From CBFCZU01 sp965602635 (GTDB lineage: Bacteria > Planctomycetota > Phycisphaerae > SM23-33): a DNA stretch of 10,806 nt. Below, in pieces: positions 7,201-10,806 of the stretch. Under the pieces are notes generated by a model. It searched no databases. It saw only the letters and a program-made list of their open reading frames with translations, and was not told the DNA's origin. The stretch spans positions 1-10,806 of the forward strand of contig CBFCZU010000147.1 in assembly GCA_965602635.1 (NCBI GenBank), given 5' to 3'. The position numbers and the translations under genes were made by a program. Position 1 is the first letter of the stretch. Each line of letters begins with the position of its first letter.

Positions 7201-7533
7201 CACGCCCAGGACCTGCACGTTGTTGACCCGCGCCGCCCCGGCCTCGAGCTTGGCCGAGCCGCGCAGTGCCAGGACCGGCGCGACTTCGGCGTCGAGCCCC
7301 TCGGCCAGGTCATTGGCCAGGGCGTCGCGGAAGAATCGATCCCCGCCGTCGAGGGCCAGCTCGACGCTCCCCAGCCTGGCCAGGGCCATCGCCCGGAGGC
7401 TGGCGCGGACCGAATCGCCCGCAACCATCGCCCCGACCAGCACGGCGGTGGCGACGGCCGATCCGGCAAGCACGCCCAGGTGCGTCCGCCAGTAATGGCT
7501 CAGCCCCCGGCGGATGAGTGTCCATGAGTTCAT
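4207..7533 (-). CDS. ABC transporter permease, FtsX/MacB/LolC-E type, two FtsX domains
   Basis: 1108 residues from the ATG at 7531-7533, with GGAAAG 5 bases upstream. Predicted segments: one N-terminal TM helix (20-39), a large extracytoplasmic domain (about 40-500), a first FtsX unit of three TM helices (503-527, 553-580, 604-625), two linker helices (655-678, 685-705), another helix (733-752), a second soluble domain (753-980) and a second FtsX unit (984-1008, 1033-1060, 1073-1097). The motifs EEIGTLLALGF and GELALLRAVGF after the first helix of each unit are typical. This ten-helix tandem layout is that of type VII ABC transporters. They usually couple ATP hydrolysis to conformational change in the envelope, such as lipoprotein release or extrusion, rather than moving substrates through a pore. 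The ATPase gene overlaps its start (ATGA at 7530-7533), so the two form one transporter. The substrate is unknown. Confidence 0.92.
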   Translation of the reverse strand: MNSWTLIRRGLSHYWRTHLGVLAGSAVATAVLVGAMVAGDSVRASLRAMALARLGSVELALDGGDRFFRDALANDLAEGLDAEVAPVLALRGSAKLEAGAARVNNVQVLGVTDRFWTLGGSSLSFGKGAGEVIVNERLAGLLGVKAGESIQLRFERPSLLPRDAPLSVAKDASTALTLRIRAVAADGDFGRFSLRADQIPPASAFVPLSLLQRQAQLEGKANLLLAGGRAELTPQAADEALRRVWKLADAELEVRALSDGGPLELRSGRIFLDRPAVEAAERCGHPPFGVLTYFVNAIRLGRRATPYSFVAATGAIGADKPSTPPPERLNDGGIIINDWLAEDLQAKAGDELTLSYYVLGPMRTLAERSDRFRVRKVVKIKESTEERELMPAFPGLAEAERTSCRNWEPGIPIDLERIRPKDEAYWERHRGTPKAFVTLAAGRRMWANRFGELTAVRFPLPRRRLAELEEAIRLRLDPAAVGLYFQPVRKLALEAGSQGQNFGHLFLALSMFLIAAAGVLTWLLFVFGAEQRSEEIGTLLALGFLPRRVGRLLLAEGAVLAVVGAALGSVGGMGYTLALLGGLRTVWSGAAAETAALHFHARASSVALGFAVGILIALAAMWVTLRRYLARPARELLASGGAVGAPGPLPRRRKAPLIVALVAAAGAAGALIAGLAAGTDTPPTWSFFASGALLLTGGIAACRALLGRLARGRAGRMSLAAVGFRAGGRRPGRSLATIALLACGSFLVVAVGANRRDPQRHAERRDSGTGGFALLGESAVAVYHDMNSPAGREALGLDRPALSGVEFVQLRLRGGDDASCLNMNRPQRPRLLGVAPEELARRGAFRFVKTLHPPPAGGPWRLLETSFPDGAVPAIGDVPTIRWALGTKLGRTLSYTDEQGREFKVRLVGMIADSILQGGLVISEEQFVRRFPSASGYRSFLIDVPAGGSAAVVEAMSAAMGDHGLELTAAAQRLAELSTVQNTYLSIFQILGALGMLLGSAALAVVVGRNVMERRGELALLRAVGFSRRAVRRIVLAEHLMLVVLGLACGVVAAAVAVAPALASPGAKVPYASLAATLAAVGIGGVVWTFLATIWATRGPLLAALRNE

Positions 7534-8231
7534 GGGGAACTTTCCAGCAGCGCCCCGCCGCGGAGTTCGAGCTTGCGGCCCATGTGCCTTGCCAGCTCGG
7601 CCGAGTGCGTCACGACGATGAGCGTCACATTATCCTGCCCGTTGAGTTCGGCCAGCAGGCGTGCGAGCTTCTCGGCCGATTCGCGGTCCAGGCTGCCGGT
7701 CGGCTCATCGGCGAGCAGCAGCTTGGGGGCGTTGATCAGCGCCCGGACGACGGCGACGCGCTGCCTCTCCCCGCCCGACAGCTCCGCCGGGCGATAGCTG
7801 AGCCGCTCGCCCAGCCCCACGCGCTGAAGCAGCTCGCGGGCGCGGGCGACGGCCTGCTCGTCGGCCCCGGCGGCCGGAAGCGCCGGCAGCAGCACGTTCT
7901 CCAGCGCGGTGCACTGAGCCAGAAGGTGATGCAGTTGGAAGACGAAGCCGAGCTGGCGATTCCGGACCTCGGCAAGCTCCGCCTCGCCCAGGTCGGTCAG
8001 CTCCCGCCCGTCCAGCCGGGCGCTGCCGCCGGTTGGCCTGTCCAGGCCACCGATGATGTTCAGCAGCGTGCTCTTGCCGCAGCCGCTGGGGCCGACCACG
8101 GCCAGCGACTCGCCCGCGGCGACTTCGAGGCAGAGGTCCTTGAGGATCCACGGCCCCTCGGCGCCGGCGGGGGTCTCGTATCGCTTGGAGACGTTCTCGA
8201 GTTGGACCAGTGCCGCCATGTCGAGACTCAC
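7530..8231 (-). CDS. ABC transporter ATPase, MacB/LolD-like
   Basis: 233 residues if the GTG at 8229-8231 is used; an in-frame ATG at 8217-8219 would shorten it by 4 residues. The GTG is preferred because it overlaps the glycosyltransferase stop as GTGA, although its AGGT element is somewhat distant (about 11 bases). The ATP-binding motifs are complete: Walker A GPSGCGKST (47-55), Q-loop Q99, signature LSGGE (151-155), Walker B LLLADE (171-176), D-loop SLD and the switch histidine H209. The protein is about the usual length for the LolD/MacB ATPase subfamily and has no membrane segment. It should dimerise on the cytoplasmic side of the downstream permease and drive it by ATP hydrolysis. All catalytic residues are present, so it is expected to be active. 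Confidence 0.95.
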   Translation of the reverse strand: MSLDMAALVQLENVSKRYETPAGAEGPWILKDLCLEVAAGESLAVVGPSGCGKSTLLNIIGGLDRPTGGSARLDGRELTDLGEAELAEVRNRQLGFVFQLHHLLAQCTALENVLLPALPAAGADEQAVARARELLQRVGLGERLSYRPAELSGGERQRVAVVRALINAPKLLLADEPTGSLDRESAEKLARLLAELNGQDNVTLIVVTHSAELARHMGRKLELRGGALLESSP

Positions 8232-9520
8232 TTTCGCTTACCTGTGGTTTCGCGGCAGACTTCGGCGAGCTGCTCGGCCATGCGGGCGGCGGTGAAGTTC
8301 TCCAGCACCGCCCGGCGTCCGTCGCGGGAGAGCTTCGCCGCCAGATCGGCGCCGCCGAGAACCTTCGCCAGGGCCTCGGCGAGTGAACCGGCGTCGTTCG
8401 GGCGGAACAGCAGCCCCCCGCCGGTTGCGCCCAGCAACTCGGGAAAGACGCAGCAGTCCGGCTGGACGACCGGCACGCCAGCGGCCAGGGCCTCGAGCAC
8501 GTACAGCCCGCCCGCCTCGCCGCCGCGCTCGGGCACCGACAGCACCGAAAGGCCCCGCAGGAACTCCTGCCTGGCCTGCTGGTCGAAGGCCTCGATGAAC
8601 TCCACGTCGCCGCTGTGCCCGGTGTCGGCGATCCTCCGCCGCAGTGCGGCGAGGAACGGCCTGTCGGCGCGGGTCATGCCCCCGGCCACACGCAGGGTCA
8701 AATCGCCGAAGGCGCCGCCCTTGAGCGCGATGAAAGCCTCCACGAGCAGGTCCAGCCCCTTGAACGCGCAGGCGCGGGAGAGGAACCCGACGGCCGGCGG
8801 GCGGGGCGGCGCGTCGGCGGGCTCCCAGGCCGGCGGCTCGACGCCCTGGTACACGACCTTGACTGCCTCATCGCCCAGGCCCAGGCGCTGCCGCATCACG
8901 CCGGCGTAGTATTCGCTCACGGCGACGAAGGCGTCAACGTCGCCCGCCCGCTCGGCCAGCACCGTCCAGGCCTCCGTCCGCAGCGGCTCGGGCAGGGCGT
9001 CGAGGAAGCCGTCCTCGTCCTGCAACAGGCAGATCACCGGCGCCGACGCCCGGCGGCGGATCTGCCTCGCCAGCCCCGCCAGCAGGGCGTTGGAGAGGAT
9101 CACCGCGTCAGGCGGATGCGAGGCAAGGAACGCGACCAGGCGCTCCAGCTCCTTGGCCTGGCGTCCCTGCTCGCCGCGGAGCATGGACAGGATGGTCTCG
9201 GCCTGGGCGGCCGCGCTGGTCATGCCGTCGGCGCGGCGCGCCACCCAGCGCAGCAGGCTGGGCGAGTCGAACAGCCTGTCCAGCCAGCGCGGGGTGCGGC
9301 GGAACAGGCGGAACTTCTGCTGGAGATAGACGTTGATGCCGCCGTAGAAGATTCCCGCCTCGCCGGCGGCCTCGCGCCGCCACGGCAGCGGCAGGTACAT
9401 CGGCAGCATCATGACGTCGTGGCCGGCCTGGCGCATGGCGGCGCCGGCGGCAACGTCGCGCAGGCAGTTCTCGCAATAGAAGCCCTCGCCCGAGCCGGGG
9501 GTGAGCTGGACGATTCTCAT
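8228..9520 (-). CDS. GT-B fold glycosyltransferase (GT4-like)
   Basis: 430 residues from the ATG at 9518-9520, which overlaps the stop of the upstream propeller gene as ATGA. The N-terminal Rossmann-like half begins MRIVQLTPGSGEGFYCENC and continues into AGHDVMMLPMYLPL, an acceptor-side pattern I associate with a planctomycete-rich glycosyltransferase group. The C-terminal donor half has the GFLSRACAFKG segment (245-255, R249 and K254) and the retaining-type EX7E motif with E335 and E343 before LEALAAGVPVV. No signal peptide or TM helix is seen, so it should act at the cytoplasmic face using a nucleotide-sugar donor. Acceptor and sugar are not predictable. Its position between a propeller gene and an ABC transporter suggests that it modifies a substrate or envelope component handled by the same system, but co-location is the only evidence. 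Confidence 0.9.
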   Translation of the reverse strand: MRIVQLTPGSGEGFYCENCLRDVAAGAAMRQAGHDVMMLPMYLPLPWRREAAGEAGIFYGGINVYLQQKFRLFRRTPRWLDRLFDSPSLLRWVARRADGMTSAAAQAETILSMLRGEQGRQAKELERLVAFLASHPPDAVILSNALLAGLARQIRRRASAPVICLLQDEDGFLDALPEPLRTEAWTVLAERAGDVDAFVAVSEYYAGVMRQRLGLGDEAVKVVYQGVEPPAWEPADAPPRPPAVGFLSRACAFKGLDLLVEAFIALKGGAFGDLTLRVAGGMTRADRPFLAALRRRIADTGHSGDVEFIEAFDQQARQEFLRGLSVLSVPERGGEAGGLYVLEALAAGVPVVQPDCCVFPELLGATGGGLLFRPNDAGSLAEALAKVLGGADLAAKLSRDGRRAVLENFTAARMAEQLAEVCRETTGKRK

Positions 9521-10806
9521 TTCTCACCGCCGTTGCCCGGGGCCGTGGTCGGCTTCGGCCGAAGCTCGATCGTCGCCGGTCGGGCCGGCGCCTTCTTGGC
9601 CGAGCCGAAGGCGTAGAGGTAGCCGTTGTCGCTGCCGATGACGATCATGCCGGAGGCGACGGCCGGCGAGGCGGTGACGGAATCGCCGGTGTCGTACTCC
9701 CAGAGCTTCTTGCCGGAGATCAGGTCCACGACGTACACGCGCCCGTCGGACGAGCCGAACACGACTTTCCCGCCGCAGATCACCGGCGAGCTGTCCACCT
9801 CGCCGCGGGTGCGGAAGGTCCACAGCGGCTTCCCGTCGGCGCGGTTGATGCAGTGCAGCCGCTTGTCGCGCGAGCCGACGAGCACGCGAACCGCGCCCAC
9901 GGCCGGGGAACTGAAGAACGACTCCTCGCGATCGGCGTAGGCCCACACGACCTCGCCGCTGGCCACGTCCACGCACAGCAGCTCGTTACCGTAGTGGCCC
10001 ACATAGGCATGCCGGCCGGCCAGCGCCGGCGACGCGGCGATGTAGGAGCCGGCGTCGATGCTGTCCAGTTCCTTGCCCGTCGTCAGCGACAGCACGTACA
10101 GCTTCGCGTCGCAGCCGCCGAAGACCACCCGCCCGTCCCCGATGGCCGGAGCGCCGTTGACGTAGCTTTCGGTCTCGAACGTCCAGACCTTCTTGCCGGT
10201 GATCGCGTTCACGCAGTGGACGAAGTTGTCGTAGCTGCCGAAGAGGATCACCGTGTCCTTGGTGCCTTTGCTGCCGGGCCAGGGGGCCCAGTTGGCCCCG
10301 CCGAGGATGCGGTCGCCGGCCTTGTAACTCCACCTCTGCCGGCCGCGGAGGGGCTCCAAGGAGTAGAACCTCCCCGAGGCCGTGCCGAAGTACACCACGC
10401 CGTCCCACACCAGCGGCGACGCCTCGATGCTGTCGTCGGCCTTGAACTCCCAGAGCTTCTTTCCGGTCCGCCGGTCCAGGCAGTACAGGTACCCGTCGTC
10501 GGAGCCGAAGTAGACCTTGGAGCTGGCCGTGAGGGCAGCCGAGCTCTTGATCGCGTCGCCCGCTCGGGCTCGCCAGAGCAGCGTCAGGTCGTCCGGCAGC
10601 GTCCCGCGGGCCGAGCCCGACAGCGTGGGGTTGCCCCGGAACATCGGCCAGGCGTTTACGCGGGCTAGGGTCGGAGCTGCAGGCGGCCGGGTGGGTCGGC
10701 TGGTCGGGTCGGCCGGTGCGGTCGAGGCCTGGGCGGCCCAGGCGGCCACTTCCGGCGCGGAAGGCGCCGGCCGCGTGGTGGGGCGCTTCGATCCACACGC
10801 ATGAAA
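9517..10806 (-). CDS. PQQ-like eight-bladed beta-propeller protein, 5' end cut by window edge; possible lipoprotein
   Basis: The frame is open through the window edge at 10806, so the GTG at 10747-10749 is probably an internal valine codon and the true N-terminus lies outside. The visible start reads FHACGSKRPTTRPAP. The Cys encoded at 10795-10797 followed by a Pro/Thr/Ala-rich linker resembles the start of a mature lipoprotein, but the -3 to -1 residues FHA are a poor lipobox. Numbered from 10749, the propeller starts at WPMFRGNPTLSG (34-45), followed by eight repeats of about 40 residues ending near 386. They have the GKKLWEF-type Trp motif of PQQ/BamB-like propellers, and strand LLWRARAGDAIK probably closes the ring. 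The C-terminal tail is Pro/Thr/Lys-rich. No dehydrogenase residues are seen, so scaffold, binding or sensor roles are more likely. It overlaps the glycosyltransferase start (ATGA at 9517-9520). Confidence 0.87.
   Translation of the reverse strand, partial: FHACGSKRPTTRPAPSAPEVAAWAAQASTAPADPTSRPTRPPAAPTLARVNAWPMFRGNPTLSGSARGTLPDDLTLLWRARAGDAIKSSAALTASSKVYFGSDDGYLYCLDRRTGKKLWEFKADDSIEASPLVWDGVVYFGTASGRFYSLEPLRGRQRWSYKAGDRILGGANWAPWPGSKGTKDTVILFGSYDNFVHCVNAITGKKVWTFETESYVNGAPAIGDGRVVFGGCDAKLYVLSLTTGKELDSIDAGSYIAASPALAGRHAYVGHYGNELLCVDVASGEVVWAYADREESFFSSPAVGAVRVLVGSRDKRLHCINRADGKPLWTFRTRGEVDSSPVICGGKVVFGSSDGRVYVVDLISGKKLWEYDTGDSVTASPAVASGMIVIGSDNGYLYAFGSAKKAPARPATIELRPKPTTAPGNGGEK
9592..10545 (-). 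repeat. Eight tandem propeller-blade repeats within the PQQ-like gene
   Basis: Eight units of about 40 codons recur through the gene, with landmarks FGSDDGYLYCLD, FGSSDGRVYVVD and IGSDNGYLYAF and the motif TGKKLWEF or SGKKLWEY. Similarity remains visible at DNA level: the plus-strand 21-mers at 9696-9716 and 10446-10466 differ at one base. The third repeat is longer (about 48 codons), carrying an insertion around WAPWPGSKGTKD. The pattern suggests blade duplication within one gene rather than a separate mobile or regulatory repeat. Confidence 0.8.

Noticed and set aside
1..8231. A standard nos (nitrous oxide reductase) or nap operon
   Set aside because: The NapG/NapH-like pair and an ABC transporter recall these clusters. 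However, no NosZ, NosD beta-helix, NosL or NapA is present, and the transporter is FtsX-type rather than NosFY-like.
7518..8909. Plus-strand open frame of 463 codons opposite the ATPase and glycosyltransferase
   Set aside because: The minus strand has complete Walker A, signature and Walker B motifs and the glycosyltransferase EX7E motif; the plus frame shows nothing recognisable.
8615..9616. Plus-strand open frame of 333 codons opposite the glycosyltransferase
   Set aside because: Composition is typical of an antisense shadow and no domain is visible.
2772..10806. PQQ-dependent alcohol or glucose dehydrogenases
   Set aside because: Both propellers share only the repeat fold; dehydrogenase active-site motifs, adjacent Cys-Cys PQQ contacts and heme-binding motifs are not seen.
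1..10806. tRNA, rRNA, CRISPR arrays, insertion sequences or attachment sites
   Set aside because: The window is nearly all protein-coding on one strand. No direct-repeat/spacer pattern, transposase or terminal inverted repeat was found by reading.

Overview
This is a GC-rich, almost entirely coding window in which every supported gene lies on the minus strand, so the transcribed order runs from high to low coordinates. The protein families suggest a member of the Planctomycetota, possibly near the Phycisphaerae. They include secreted PQQ-type beta-propellers with a WPSFRG-type entry motif, a GT-B glycosyltransferase with a YCENC N-terminal motif, and an FtsX-type ABC transporter. That placement is inference from family resemblance and base composition; there is no rRNA or marker gene in the window.

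In transcription order, the first block (10806 to 2772) holds five genes. They are an 8-bladed PQQ-like propeller protein cut by the window edge (9517-10806), a GT-B glycosyltransferase (8228-9520), an ABC ATPase (7530-8231), a 1108-residue FtsX-type permease (4207-7533) and a second membrane-anchored PQQ-like propeller protein (2772-4193). The first four are linked by ATGA or GTGA stop/start overlaps. The fifth follows after 13 bases, with its Shine-Dalgarno on the permease stop codon.

A 75-base gap (2697-2771), the only real intergenic space, carries a plausible sigma-70-type promoter. The second block (2696 to 1) follows. It has a membrane-anchored NHL propeller protein with Cys-Cys-Asn-Pro (1674-2696), a 75-residue Tat-exported peptide with four cysteines (1450-1677), a Tat-exported ferredoxin with ligands for four [4Fe-4S] clusters (875-1447), and a NapH/NosR-like membrane polyferredoxin cut by the window edge (1-878). 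These are also tightly coupled.

The ferredoxin plus membrane polyferredoxin pair resembles NapG/NapH of periplasmic nitrate reductase clusters and NosG/NosH of clade II nitrous oxide reductase clusters. Those proteins pass electrons from quinol to the periplasm. Here the pair sits with an ABC transporter, several extracytoplasmic propellers and a tiny Cys-rich Tat peptide, and no terminal reductase is visible. My working hypothesis is an uncharacterised envelope redox system, perhaps delivering electrons to an exported Fe-S or metal site, or maturing one. The function is not shown by the sequence. No RNA genes, insertion sequences, CRISPR arrays or strong terminators were seen.
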